This document shows, piece after piece, positions 16,589 to 25,410 of a stretch of DNA of 35,612 bases (positions within the stretch are counted from its first letter, which is position 1; each line of letters opens with the position of its first letter). Position numbers and translations under genes: made by a program. The notes under the pieces are model-generated. The model did no database searches. It was not told the DNA's origin and saw nothing but the letters and a program-made list of their open reading frames with translations. Source of the DNA: Halomonas colorata (lineage in GTDB: Bacteria; Pseudomonadota; Gammaproteobacteria; Pseudomonadales; Halomonadaceae); assembly GCF_014897985.1 (NCBI RefSeq), contig NZ_JABUZA010000044.1, positions 1 to 35,612 of the forward strand, in the 5' to 3' direction.

Positions 16589-19500
16589 TTATGCCTCTCC
16601 CTGTACGATGCTTTCAGGTTTCAGCTCTACGCCGGAAAGCCGCGAAAACTCCTTGGCTTCAAAACCGTTAATGAAATCGGCACCTGATGCGATTCGGATG
16701 GTCACGTTGGCGTTATCATCGTCGACAATTTTCCTGATGGCATTCAGGGCAATCTCGATTTCGGACGCTGTGACAGCGCGTTCCTGGAAGCGTACGGATA
16801 CCGTGTGCTCACCCTCTCCTACCTCGATACGCACACCACGAAAGCGTGTCGTGTCATCATTTTTGAAATGGTTAATAACCGCGTAGCTCTTCCCTGTTGC
16901 ATCCAGTGTGGCTTTGGAGGTCAGCTTGGCAGGCTTTCGGTCGTCAATTTGTACCCGCTTGTCGCCCTTGGCCGGAATCGTGAACTGCTCACTGGCCTGG
17001 GCTTCACCGGATTCTGCATGCACAAGCAAAACCTGCTTGTCTGTCCCTACCTCAAACGGGCCTTGATAGGACGTGCCTTCTTTCGCATTGGAACCATCAA
17101 GCGTATAGGTCATATCGGCCTGGGGCGTACACTGCAACTCAACGGTGCGCTTATCCCCTTGCGCATGAATCTGATGGCGAATTTTCAGGGCAGCTTTCCA
17201 GCAGATAGGCTCTCCCGTTTCGTGCTTACCATCGCTGTCTACGACCAGGAAGTACAGCGTTGCCTTGTCGGTGATGAACTCATCCGGTGTTTCCACCAAG
17301 GGGGCTGATGGACTGACGTTGGGATGATCCGCATAATGCACCACGGGGTTAGATCCTGCGTTGCGCGGGGTAATGGTCAATTCTGTGGTGCCGTTTTCCA
17401 CTGATGTTTTATTGACCGTGACACTGGCGGTGGTCTTTTCCTTGGGAAAGGGGCCTTTTTCAATGTAACCATCTTCGTTGTCGCGCCAGCGGCCCTGGCG
17501 TAGTGCTTCCTGTTTGAGGGTGTCGAGGCCATTGCTACCGGGCAACCAAGGTAGCGTTGGGTCCGTCTTCATTTTGCTGATGACATCCTGCCAACGAACA
17601 CGGCGGCTATTGCTGGGCCACACGTACTCTTCCATTTCCGACCAAAAGGCTTCCAGATTATCCCGCATATCCAGCGCCAATTTCTCTTCACAACTGGCGC
17701 TACCCAACAGCGCTTCCAGCTGCTTTTCAGCCTCCTGAATGCTGAGATTGTTCTGGATGGTGGCTCGGCCTAGCTCCCCCGATCCATCAAAGCCCGCTGA
17801 CGGAAAATACAGACGGTTGTACGCCGCTGAAATCGCCTGCTCAAGGCGCATCTGACTATCATTACGCCTCTCTTGAGCTTCCTGATACAGCGTGTCCCCT
17901 GGTTTTAACTGAGTACAGATTTGCTCAATGGCATAGGCTTCACGTTGACGTGCTTCCACGGCATTCGCCAGGTGGCTGTCCATCCCGGTTAGAAACGCAA
18001 GGCTGTTCTTTTCCTCCACGTATTCGAAGAACCATGTCAGCTTTTCAGGAGGGGTGCGCCCATCCGGTCTTACGACAATCAGCACCCGTCCACTGCCAAG
18101 CCTGATGTTGTCCAGCTCCGGCATGACCAGGACATGCTGGTACGCTTGTTTGTCCCGTGGCGTCAGAATAGAGGTGATACGCCGAATGAGCTCTTTATCA
18201 ACACGGCTAGGGGGTACATCTTTGGCCATGCGCTCAATCTGGCGCGTCAGGTTTTCGGTTTCCTTGAAGTAATAACGTTCTTCTTCACGGTGGAGATACC
18301 AGGCCCTTTCCTGCAGCTTTGAAAGCGCTGTTTTATACTCACTGGGCTTGCGGTTCGGCGCGGCCAGAAATTCGATGACCTCACTTTCTGTCAGTCCGAT
18401 GCGTCCGCCTGTGCGGGACAGGGAGGTTGCCAGTAACAGGGTGCTCACTTGCTGAGCACTGCGGGCATCAGGATCAATCTCGGCATCAATCTCTTCGGCA
18501 ATCGCATTGCCGCTATCGGCAATATCACGCGCCAGCGCGGGGTTGAGCTGCGTTGCAATCCGGTTGAACTCCGACCGTACCGCCGGATCATTCAAGTCAA
18601 AATGCTGGGCACCGATCAGGTACACGTCATCCTGCTCGCGAATCATGACACTTTTGGCCAACCGAGCGGCAAACTGCATCAACCCTCGGGTCTGTCTAAA
18701 GCCTTCGTTGTCCTTAAACAACGCCACGATATGCTTGAAGGACGGATGGAAGGGGTAGGTCTCCTCGACTTCTTCCGCCACGTTGCCGATATAGGTCGCG
18801 TCGATATGCCCGCCATCTTTTGCCGCTTTGACGCGGCTTGCGTAAGCATTGGCCACTTCGCTGATGACATCTTCGTCTGGCATTTGACGGATGAGACGCT
18901 TACGGAGAATCTGGTAAATCTCGCTGCCTTCCAGTGATACCGGCGTAATGCTCTTGGCCTGGCGGCTTGCCTCATTTTGAAGATCGCCTATCGCTTCACG
19001 GATGGCCTCGGTCTGTTTCTCGTAGGAGCCCGATAAGTTAGCAATAATCACAGCGCAGCGGGGCAGTTTGAGTGCAGCGCTCATCAGACACCCCAGCGTG
19101 TAGGTCGTTAAGCTAGCCAGCGACCCATCGCCCACTTTTTGCGTGGCTGCCATGCTTAAATACGGGGGCAGCTCATCGAGCATGATTAACGTCGGTTCAT
19201 CACCGATCAGTTTCATCCATGCGTCTTCATCGACTGCCCGAGGTCCATTAGCCCAGTAGTCACGAATCTCTGCCGCTTTACCAATCTGTGTCGCAATCTC
19301 CCCCCAGACATAGTGATCCGGGTTATTACGACCGTTAAAGGCGGCCACCTTCACGCTCGGTATATCAACCTGAGATTCCAGTGATTCTGGTAGATAGGTG
19401 CTGCGCAAGTGATCGTGCTTGGCCATCAGCCCTAACGCAATCATCAGGTGCGTTTTACCACCGCCCATCGCTTGACTTAACTCAAAGACGGCCTGATCTG

Positions 19501-19693
19501 ACTTGCCCGACAAGCGCAAGAGCCCCTCGTTGAAGAGCTGCTCCATACCCTGTGTGACGTAATTACGCTTGAAGAATTCGGTGCCGTCACCAGCTCCTGT
19601 GATCAAATCAGAAAGGTGCTCAACCCCCTGAGACATTTGATAGTCCATTACTTGCGGGTCGAACTCGCACGCTTGCTTGACAGTCTTCAGCAT
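16589..19693 (-). CDS. DUF499 ATPase of the anti-phage cassette
   Basis: The 1034-residue protein is a large P-loop ATPase of the DUF499 family, which is related to BREX BrxC/PglY. Walker A is AMGGGKTH (Lys80) and Walker B is TLIMLDELPPYL (Asp173-Glu174). The P-loop region covers about 1-400; a helical middle is followed by a C-terminal part with beta-rich repeats (PRNAGSNPVVHYADHP, MTYTLDGSNAKEGTSYQG), which look like immunoglobulin-like or chitobiase-type folds. It probably provides ATP-driven control or DNA handling for the complex. The ATG shares its A with the TGA of the small upstream gene (TGATG), with GGAGG upstream. Confidence 0.92.
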   Translation of the reverse strand: MLKTVKQACEFDPQVMDYQMSQGVEHLSDLITGAGDGTEFFKRNYVTQGMEQLFNEGLLRLSGKSDQAVFELSQAMGGGKTHLMIALGLMAKHDHLRSTYLPESLESQVDIPSVKVAAFNGRNNPDHYVWGEIATQIGKAAEIRDYWANGPRAVDEDAWMKLIGDEPTLIMLDELPPYLSMAATQKVGDGSLASLTTYTLGCLMSAALKLPRCAVIIANLSGSYEKQTEAIREAIGDLQNEASRQAKSITPVSLEGSEIYQILRKRLIRQMPDEDVISEVANAYASRVKAAKDGGHIDATYIGNVAEEVEETYPFHPSFKHIVALFKDNEGFRQTRGLMQFAARLAKSVMIREQDDVYLIGAQHFDLNDPAVRSEFNRIATQLNPALARDIADSGNAIAEEIDAEIDPDARSAQQVSTLLLATSLSRTGGRIGLTESEVIEFLAAPNRKPSEYKTALSKLQERAWYLHREEERYYFKETENLTRQIERMAKDVPPSRVDKELIRRITSILTPRDKQAYQHVLVMPELDNIRLGSGRVLIVVRPDGRTPPEKLTWFFEYVEEKNSLAFLTGMDSHLANAVEARQREAYAIEQICTQLKPGDTLYQEAQERRNDSQMRLEQAISAAYNRLYFPSAGFDGSGELGRATIQNNLSIQEAEKQLEALLGSASCEEKLALDMRDNLEAFWSEMEEYVWPSNSRRVRWQDVISKMKTDPTLPWLPGSNGLDTLKQEALRQGRWRDNEDGYIEKGPFPKEKTTASVTVNKTSVENGTTELTITPRNAGSNPVVHYADHPNVSPSAPLVETPDEFITDKATLYFLVVDSDGKHETGEPICWKAALKIRHQIHAQGDKRTVELQCTPQADMTYTLDGSNAKEGTSYQGPFEVGTDKQVLLVHAESGEAQASEQFTIPAKGDKRVQIDDRKPAKLTSKATLDATGKSYAVINHFKNDDTTRFRGVRIEVGEGEHTVSVRFQERAVTASEIEIALNAIRKIVDDDNANVTIRIASGADFINGFEAKEFSRLSGVELKPESIVQGEA

Positions 19694-19884
19694 CAGAACG
19701 CCTCCTTGCGGGTCGTCGTAGGGGATGGATTAGATGGCTTAGGCAACAGGCCATCCTCGATAGCCTTTTGCTTAAACCATTCACGCATGGTAAGCCCACC
19801 TCGCGCTTTAAGCGCAGCGTAGATGGCGGATTTTTCTTCCGGTGTAATGTCGATGACGACACGTCCGCTTGTGCTTGTGCGCAT
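19693..19884 (-). CDS. Small DNA-binding-like protein, first gene of the anti-phage operon
   Basis: This 63-residue protein starts with RVVIDITPEEKSAIYAALKARG, followed by LTMREWFKQKAIEDGLL. A beta strand, the ITPEEK turn and two helices match the layout of ribbon-helix-helix repressors or plasmid partition-type proteins. Its stop overlaps the start of the DUF499 gene by one base, and GAGG precedes its ATG. As the first gene of the operon it most likely represses its own promoter; the ACGT-rich repeats just upstream are a possible operator. The fold is inferred from pattern, not from a firm family match. Confidence 0.7.
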   Translation of the reverse strand: MRTSTSGRVVIDITPEEKSAIYAALKARGGLTMREWFKQKAIEDGLLPKPSNPSPTTTRKEAF

Positions 19885-19932
19885 TGATCAAGCCCTCTTC
19901 GTTCATGGCCAGAATAGTTCACGATCGCCAAA

Positions 19933-19956
19933 GTGACGTGACGTAACGTGCGTGAC
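19933..19956 (-). promoter_or_regulatory. ACGT-rich repeats upstream of the anti-phage operon, possible operator
   Basis: The tract contains GTGACGTGACGTAACGTG followed by CGTGAC: overlapping copies of the short unit (G)TGACGT and its reverse complement. It ends about 50 bases upstream of the first ATG of the operon, where a promoter and repressor site would be expected. Ribbon-helix-helix proteins commonly bind such short repeated units. No clear -35/-10 pair could be fixed. Confidence 0.4.
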
Positions 19957-19992
19957 TAAAGAGAGGTTAAGATTAAATGCGCAAAAACACAA

Positions 19993-20294
19993 TTAGTTGA
20001 GGTGTATCTCGTCTGGGCCATACAGCGTGCCTGCCTGCTTGTTGTTATCATACTTAACCTTTTCATTGGCAGTGATACGGCATTGATCATTAAAGCAAGC
20101 GGCTTGGGAAAGTTTGATAAGCATTATGGTGGCATCCAACAAACTGTTGCTCAATAACTTGTTCGCCCCTGGTGCTTCTCCCAGTGCGTTCCAAGAATAT
20201 TGTCGTCATGACTTTCATTTTTGAAAGTTAAAAATAGGATATCCCGCTGTGCTTGGAGGCCAATCTCTATTGTGGTCTTTACTAAGCGCGGCAT
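19993..20294 (-). pseudogene. Small gene after the ADP-ribosylglycohydrolase, apparently frameshifted
   Basis: An ATG at 20294, four bases after the hydrolase stop and with GGAGAG upstream, opens a 47-codon frame (MPRLVKTTIEIGLQAQRDIL and on) ending at 20151. A second frame, reached by a -1 shift anywhere between 20205 and 20154, continues with SWNALGEAPGANKLLSNSLL and on to a stop at 19993. Together they would give a protein of about 100 residues. No family is recognised. Either an indel has broken the gene or only the short frame is used; no classic slippery heptamer is visible. Confidence 0.45.
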
Positions 20295-20297
20295 AGT

Positions 20298-21260
20298 TCA
20301 CTCTCCACGTTGTTTGAGGGCGTATAGCGCTCTTGCCAGTTGGTCTATTTTGTCTCGCCACGCTAACGTCGTTAACCACCGCTCCGGCAATGCCTTAACC
20401 CCCCAGGCGGCACCTGCCAGCTGGCCCGTTACTGCAGCAACGGTATCAGCGTCATCGCCTAAGTTGGCGGCCAGCACTAGTGCTTCTTCTAACGAAAGTG
20501 CCTGCCAACAGCACCATAGCGCGGCTTCAAGGGTATCGATGACATAGCCACTGGAAGACACCTCCTCGCGCGACAGTTCACAAAACAGCCCTGCCTGAAG
20601 CGCTAAGATACGATCTCCTTGGACAGGGGTGGTCGGCATCTGTGCGAGCACCTTGCGCAGAGGCTCGCCTTGCAACAACCGCCAAAGCACGGCACCCATT
20701 AATGCGGCAGCATCCAAACAGTCGGGGCTTGCATGCGTGGTAAGACTGCTTCGCACCGCTAACGACACTGCCTCTTGCTTACTGTTCGCCACCATAACGG
20801 CTGGCGCGAGGCGCATAATGCCGCCATTACCGCTTTGATACGCTTGGGTGCCGCCCGCATTGGCGTCTTGTGTGCGTTCAAAACGCTGCAAGGCATCCAA
20901 GGTCGTGCTACCAATATCAATGCAGCGGCCTTGGCAGGCCATGTAACCTTCTCGCCACCAGCGTACGTAGCGGCTTAACTGATCATGCGGATCAAACGAC
21001 TGACGATTCAATAGACTTTCAGCCAAACACAGCGCCATGGCGGTATCGTCTGTCCACTCCCCAGGGGCAACATTAAAGACACCGCCTCCGCGCATCTCAG
21101 TGTGGTGAGGATGTTGATCCCGGATACAAAACTCCAGCGTGGTACCTAACGCATCTCCAGCTGCTAAGCCTGACAGCGCACCAAGATAACGGTATAACTC
21201 ATCTATGTTGGGACTGACGGTAGGCAGTGGCTGTTGCGGGGGTCGGTTCTCGTTCGTCAT
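20298..21260 (-). CDS. ADP-ribosylglycohydrolase (DraG family)
   Basis: The 320-residue protein matches DraG/ARH enzymes, which remove ADP-ribose from modified proteins or nucleic acids using two metal ions. GALSGLAAGDALGTTLEF is the usual N-terminal glycine-rich helix, GEWTDDTAMALCLAESLL the first metal site (Thr-Asp-Asp), and NLGDDADTVAAVTGQLAGAAWG the second. Length is normal. The gene is divergent from the phosphatase gene; the 106-base gap holds an inverted repeat (21303-21323) that also occurs near the MoxR/WYL genes. The substrate in this organism cannot be told from sequence. In conflict systems such enzymes reverse toxic ADP-ribosylation. Confidence 0.93.
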   Translation of the reverse strand: MTNENRPPQQPLPTVSPNIDELYRYLGALSGLAAGDALGTTLEFCIRDQHPHHTEMRGGGVFNVAPGEWTDDTAMALCLAESLLNRQSFDPHDQLSRYVRWWREGYMACQGRCIDIGSTTLDALQRFERTQDANAGGTQAYQSGNGGIMRLAPAVMVANSKQEAVSLAVRSSLTTHASPDCLDAAALMGAVLWRLLQGEPLRKVLAQMPTTPVQGDRILALQAGLFCELSREEVSSSGYVIDTLEAALWCCWQALSLEEALVLAANLGDDADTVAAVTGQLAGAAWGVKALPERWLTTLAWRDKIDQLARALYALKQRGE

Positions 21261-21302
21261 AAGCGCCTCTACGTCAGATTTTTTTCATACCTTACCGCCT
21301 GC

Positions 21303-21323
21303 TTGCGACACCAAGCGTCGCAC
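21303..21323. promoter_or_regulatory. WYL-regulon operator candidate, copy 1
   Basis: The half-sites are TTGCGACAC, spacer CAA, GCGTCGCAC. The same 9-3-9 layout with TGCGAC/GTCGCA cores occurs at 31672 and 31874. It lies in the divergent promoter between the ADP-ribosylglycohydrolase and phosphatase genes. TTGCGA (21303-21308) can serve as a -35 with TAATAA (21326-21331) 17 bases later as -10 for the plus-strand genes, so binding here should block or set transcription. Confidence 0.65.
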
Positions 21324-21366
21324 CCTAATAAGATACTGACAGCACTCAACATGGAGGAGAGGCTGC

Positions 21367-22272
21367 ATGAGCAATACACCCCACTACGATATCATCGGCG
21401 ATGTGCATGGCCAGTTAGCGACGCTAGAGACACTCCTGACCCGCTTGGGGTATCGCAAGGGGCCGCAGGGTTGGCAGCAACCGGGGCATGTGGCGGTATT
21501 TGTGGGTGATATTATTGATAAAGGGCCGTGGCCAGGCGCGGTACTTCGCTTAGTACGCCAAATGGTCGATGCGGGCCACGCGCTTATGGTCGTGGGGAAT
21601 CACGAACTGAACTGGGTACGAGAGGCTTATCAGTATCAACACAGTCCGCCAGACTTTATCAAGGCTACGCGCCAGCACCCTGACCGCCAACGGCTGGTCG
21701 ATGAATTTGCCACCGAGGAAGATGGCCTAGCGCGACTCCTCGATCACTTTCAGTGGCTACGCACACAGCCTCTCTTTCTAGAGCTGGAGCAGTGCCGCGT
21801 GGTACATGCTTGGTGGCATGAAGCCTCACTTCAGCATTTAAAAGCGATGGGCATTCGCTGCTTGGATGATGCTGCCATGGCTGCTTATGAAGACACTTAC
21901 TCGACCACCTACTTTGCGATGGATCGAGTGATTGCCGGCTGCGAACACACGGTTCGTGCCCATGTGTCGGCATCGGGGTTTCGTACTATTAGGAAGCGCG
22001 TTTGGTGGTGGCCCAACGACGTGGCACTGATTCACCCTTGGGAGCTATTACCCACCCAGGCGCGTGAACATGGCTATCCCCATAACGCCCACCCTACTTT
22101 TTTTGGTCATTATGCGCTGACAGGCACCCCGCTGCGCTTGGGTCGTAACGTGGCTTGCCTTGATTACGCGGCGGCTTACGGAGGTGTGTTAGTAGCTTAT
22201 ACTCATTCACCGGGAATGCCGCTAGCGTTAAACAATTTTATGAGTGTGGATGTGATCCATCATCAAGACTGA
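21367..22272 (+). CDS. PPP-type metallophosphoesterase
   Basis: The 301-residue protein has all motifs of the calcineurin-like PPP class: IIGDVHGQ (Asp12, His14), VFVGDIIDKGP (Asp48, Asp51) and VVGNHE (Asn78-His79-Glu80). It removes phosphate from an unknown substrate; relatives act on phosphoproteins, diadenosine tetraphosphate or RNA ends. The central part is longer than in ApaH-like enzymes and includes VVHAWWHEASL and later FFGHYALTG, which supply further metal-binding histidines. GGAGGAGAGG lies upstream of the ATG. It is the first gene of a pair with the PcfJ-like gene, 14 bases apart, under the shared inverted repeat. Confidence 0.9.
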   Translation: MSNTPHYDIIGDVHGQLATLETLLTRLGYRKGPQGWQQPGHVAVFVGDIIDKGPWPGAVLRLVRQMVDAGHALMVVGNHELNWVREAYQYQHSPPDFIKATRQHPDRQRLVDEFATEEDGLARLLDHFQWLRTQPLFLELEQCRVVHAWWHEASLQHLKAMGIRCLDDAAMAAYEDTYSTTYFAMDRVIAGCEHTVRAHVSASGFRTIRKRVWWWPNDVALIHPWELLPTQAREHGYPHNAHPTFFGHYALTGTPLRLGRNVACLDYAAAYGGVLVAYTHSPGMPLALNNFMSVDVIHHQD

Positions 22273-22286
22273 GGCTTAAAATACCT

Positions 22287-23513
22287 ATGCGCGCATGGAT
22301 GCATCGTGCCTTACAGCGATGGGCACCGACATCCCATCAGAAGATGGCGACGCGTGGCGATCAACGTATTGTCTTCGACTTATCGGCTGCCGTTGGTTAC
22401 CCCTTGGTCGTGAAAGTATCTCCATGGTGCTCACCCGCACCTTTTGCCTGGGTAAGCGAAACCCATCATGAGCCGCTGGCGTGGGGAGAGTTCTTAGCCC
22501 CTGCAGGGATTGGTTGGCAGGCCCTGATGAGCACTCATGGCGAGGCCTTAACGCGGGGCATGCCTGCTGAGGTAAAAACACTGGTTAACGCCGTACCCTT
22601 TTTGGGCATGGAGCTGGCCCAGCTGACAGGCCGCCACCCAGCGGCCTTGGATCTGGCGGTTTCCTCTCCCCTGCTGCTGGTATTACTCACTGAGAAAGCC
22701 ATGGAGCATCAGTGGTCAGAACCCTATCTATTGAGCTTGCTCTGCAAAAAGCAATCTGAGCTGTGCGGCTATGCTGGCTTACCCAGTACGCAGGCGACTG
22801 CCAAACTGCTGCGCCGATGCGCGCTCTCCCCTATGATTGGGCGAGAGTTCATCACACTTAAGCGCGCATTAATGGATCCCCGTACCACGTCTCTACTTCG
22901 GCACCATCCGGCACCCTATGCTCAACAGTTAATTTTCTTAGGGAATTACCAAGGCGAACGGTGGCCTGGGTTACTCGCGCTCATTGATGAGGCGTTGAAC
23001 TCGACCAACCGTGTTCATGATCGCACTTGGATAACGTCCATGCTAGAAGACACACACCGCCTAGATGCTGCCAACCTCTCAAGGCTTCGTCGTGTTAGAT
23101 CGATAGCGGAGCTACAAGCGCTGCATGATCGTCGTATCGCACACTTTAATGCCCGAAATGCTGCGCAAAGTGCGGTTCAAGCTGACATGCTGGAAAAGCG
23201 TTATGGGCCTTTCCCCAACGCCCCACTACCGAACCAAGAAGGTATTTGCGCCTTAACCTCTTGGAGCTCACTCCTGCTTGAAGGCAAACGCATGCAGCAC
23301 TGTGTGGGAAGTTACCACACGTTGGTGGCACAAGGGTCTATAGCAATTTACCACATGAGCCATCCAGAGCACTTAACCGTTGCCATTGCTCCCTTGGGTG
23401 ATAAATGGGTGCTTAGTCAGGCGCGAGGCAAGCGCAATGCCATGCCCTCGGAACAAGCATTGCAGGCAGTCATGGGTTGGTTAGGCGAGAGTGTGCCTAT
23501 TAAACGTACATAG
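22287..23513 (+). CDS. PcfJ-like protein
   Basis: The 408-residue protein carries the PcfJ-family core in its last quarter: LLLEGKRMQHCVGSYHTLV, then SIAIYHMS and LTVAIAPLGDKWVLSQARG. The conserved Cys-Val-Gly-Ser-Tyr and the following strand pattern define the family, named after a conjugative-plasmid protein and still of unknown activity. The N-terminal 280 residues are mostly helical with several proline-rich turns and no motif I recognise. It follows the phosphatase gene closely and is probably co-transcribed with it. A 99-base gap follows before the next gene. Confidence 0.75.
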   Translation: MRAWMHRALQRWAPTSHQKMATRGDQRIVFDLSAAVGYPLVVKVSPWCSPAPFAWVSETHHEPLAWGEFLAPAGIGWQALMSTHGEALTRGMPAEVKTLVNAVPFLGMELAQLTGRHPAALDLAVSSPLLLVLLTEKAMEHQWSEPYLLSLLCKKQSELCGYAGLPSTQATAKLLRRCALSPMIGREFITLKRALMDPRTTSLLRHHPAPYAQQLIFLGNYQGERWPGLLALIDEALNSTNRVHDRTWITSMLEDTHRLDAANLSRLRRVRSIAELQALHDRRIAHFNARNAAQSAVQADMLEKRYGPFPNAPLPNQEGICALTSWSSLLLEGKRMQHCVGSYHTLVAQGSIAIYHMSHPEHLTVAIAPLGDKWVLSQARGKRNAMPSEQALQAVMGWLGESVPIKRT

Positions 23514-23612
23514 TGCCTCAGCTGAAAAACGCAGCGTTATACGCACAACACTTTACCCTCCCAACACCGTGCTAAAATCATTCCAAACGCAAATGGTTCA
23601 TAAGAGGTCAGC

Positions 23613-25175
23613 ATGTCATCTGCCCATCGTCGTAAACTGCCCATTGGTATTCAAACCTTTTCGGATATTCGCGAAGGCGGTTATTACTACGTCGATAAAA
23701 CGCCGTTTATTGAGAAGTTAGCGAACCAGAACAAATACTACTTTCTCTCCCGCCCACGACGATTTGGCAAAAGCCTGCTGCTGGATACCCTAGGCTGCCT
23801 GTTTGAAGGCCGCGAAGCACTATTTGAAGGTTTATATATTCACGACAAGTGGGACTGGCAACAGCGCCATCCGGTGGTGCGCTTAAGCTTCGGGAGCGGC
23901 GTGATGCAAAGCCGCCAAGCGTTAGATGTACGTATCCGCGATCAGTTACGCACCGAGCGCGCGCGCCTGGGCCTGACACTCACCTATGAAACCGATATTG
24001 CCGGTGAGCTTGAGCACCTCATCCGCCAAGCCCATACGCAATATGGCCAGCGCGTGGTGGTACTCATCGACGAGTACGACAAGCCCATACTGGATAATAT
24101 TTTGGATACCGACCGTGCCCGTGAACTGCGCGAAGGGCTAAAGAACCTCTACAGCGTGCTTAAAGATGCCGACCCCCATCTGCATTTTGTGCTGCTCACC
24201 GGCGTTTCCAAGTTCAGCAAAGTAAGTCTCTTTTCAGGGTTAAATAACCTGCGCGATATCACCCTTTCATCGGACTATGCCGCCATCTGCGGCTACACCG
24301 ACCACGATGTGGATACGGTCTTTGCCCCCGAGCTACCCGGCCTGGACCGTGACGATATTCGCCGCTGGTACAACGGTTACCGCTGGGGTGGGCAAGAAGT
24401 CTCCAGCGTCTATAACCCTTTTGACGTTTTGTTATTGCTCGAAGAGCGTAAATTTAGCCCTTACTGGTTTGAGAGCGCTACCCCCACATTTTTGGTGGAT
24501 ATGCTGAAAAAGCGGGGCGTTTTTACGCCTGTGTTAAGCCAGTTGCAAACCGAAGCCGAGTTGTTAGGCCGCTTTGATGTCGACCATATCGCAACCGAAG
24601 CACTTTTATTCCAAACCGGCTACCTGACGGTGCACTCGGTAGAAGAGCCCATGACCGGCTACTGGCTCTATACATTGGGCTACCCGAATCATGAAGTAGA
24701 GACCAGCCTTAACCAGGCGTTGTTACCAATCCTTGGCGTAGCATCGCCTCCTAAAGAGCGCCTAACGCTGTTTCGCCTGCTGCAGGCGCACGATCTTACT
24801 AGCCTAGAAACCCATCTTAAGGCCCTTTATACGGGTTTACCCCACGACTGGTACCGCAACAACCCAATCGCCCAATATGAAGGTCATTATGCCAGCGTGT
24901 TTTACAGCCACTTTGCAGCGCTTGGCGTGGACGTAACGGTCGAAGACGCTAGCCACCACGGTAAGGTAGATATGAGCGTCGACTTTAACGGCCATATCTA
25001 TCTGTTTGAATTTAAAGTGGTAGAACAGCTGCCGGAAGGCAAAGCGCTGGAGCAAATCAAGGCCAAGGGCTATGCCGATAAACACCGCGCCAGCGGCAAA
25101 CCAATTCATTTGATTGGTGTAGAGTTTTCAAGTGCTCAGCGGCAAATCGTAGCGTTTGAAATAGAGACGTTGTAG
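23613..25175 (+). CDS. AAA-ATPase-like / PD-(D/E)XK nuclease protein
   Basis: The 520-residue protein belongs to the abundant AAA-ATPase-like plus PDDEXK_9 group. It begins RKLPIGIQTFSDIREGGYYY and YVDKTPFIEKL, then a Walker A-like RPRRFGKSLLLDTL; Walker B is VVVLIDEYDKPILD, followed by LLTGVSKFSKVS as sensor region. The C-terminal nuclease-like fold has Asp453 (KVDMSVDF) and Glu466-Phe-Lys468 (FEFKVV). Members often occur in many copies per genome and spread as single genes, so it may be a passenger here. An AGAGG site precedes the ATG. Biological role is unknown. Confidence 0.9.
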   Translation: MSSAHRRKLPIGIQTFSDIREGGYYYVDKTPFIEKLANQNKYYFLSRPRRFGKSLLLDTLGCLFEGREALFEGLYIHDKWDWQQRHPVVRLSFGSGVMQSRQALDVRIRDQLRTERARLGLTLTYETDIAGELEHLIRQAHTQYGQRVVVLIDEYDKPILDNILDTDRARELREGLKNLYSVLKDADPHLHFVLLTGVSKFSKVSLFSGLNNLRDITLSSDYAAICGYTDHDVDTVFAPELPGLDRDDIRRWYNGYRWGGQEVSSVYNPFDVLLLLEERKFSPYWFESATPTFLVDMLKKRGVFTPVLSQLQTEAELLGRFDVDHIATEALLFQTGYLTVHSVEEPMTGYWLYTLGYPNHEVETSLNQALLPILGVASPPKERLTLFRLLQAHDLTSLETHLKALYTGLPHDWYRNNPIAQYEGHYASVFYSHFAALGVDVTVEDASHHGKVDMSVDFNGHIYLFEFKVVEQLPEGKALEQIKAKGYADKHRASGKPIHLIGVEFSSAQRQIVAFEIETL

Positions 25176-25235
25176 CGCTTGAGCAGCGTCAGCGGTGATG
25201 CAAAGCCAATGTATGCCGTTAACGACCAATCAGTC

Positions 25236-25410
25236 TCGCGCCTTTACGCCTCTGTGCCGCCCATTGTGACGCAAAGCGAGGATTCCCTGTCGGGTTGTTC
25301 GCACCTGGGATTGCCCCGATTGCGGCATCCAAGGCATTGACCGTGATATCAATGCCGCCCGCAACATCCTACAAGCAAGCACCGCGCTGTTAGCCGTTGC
25401 TGAGCGTTGA
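25236..25410 (+). pseudogene. TnpB (IS200/IS605 OrfB) C-terminal remnant
   Basis: The frame from about 25270 to the TGA at 25408-25410 encodes RKARIPCRVVRTWDCPDCG, then IDRDINAARNILQAS. This is the second half of the TnpB zinc ribbon (CPxCG) followed by the last RuvC motif (DRDINAARNI). Upstream, CAAHCD in the same region keeps the first cysteine pair, but a stop and the absence of the rest of the protein show that only the C-terminus is left. Confidence 0.8.
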
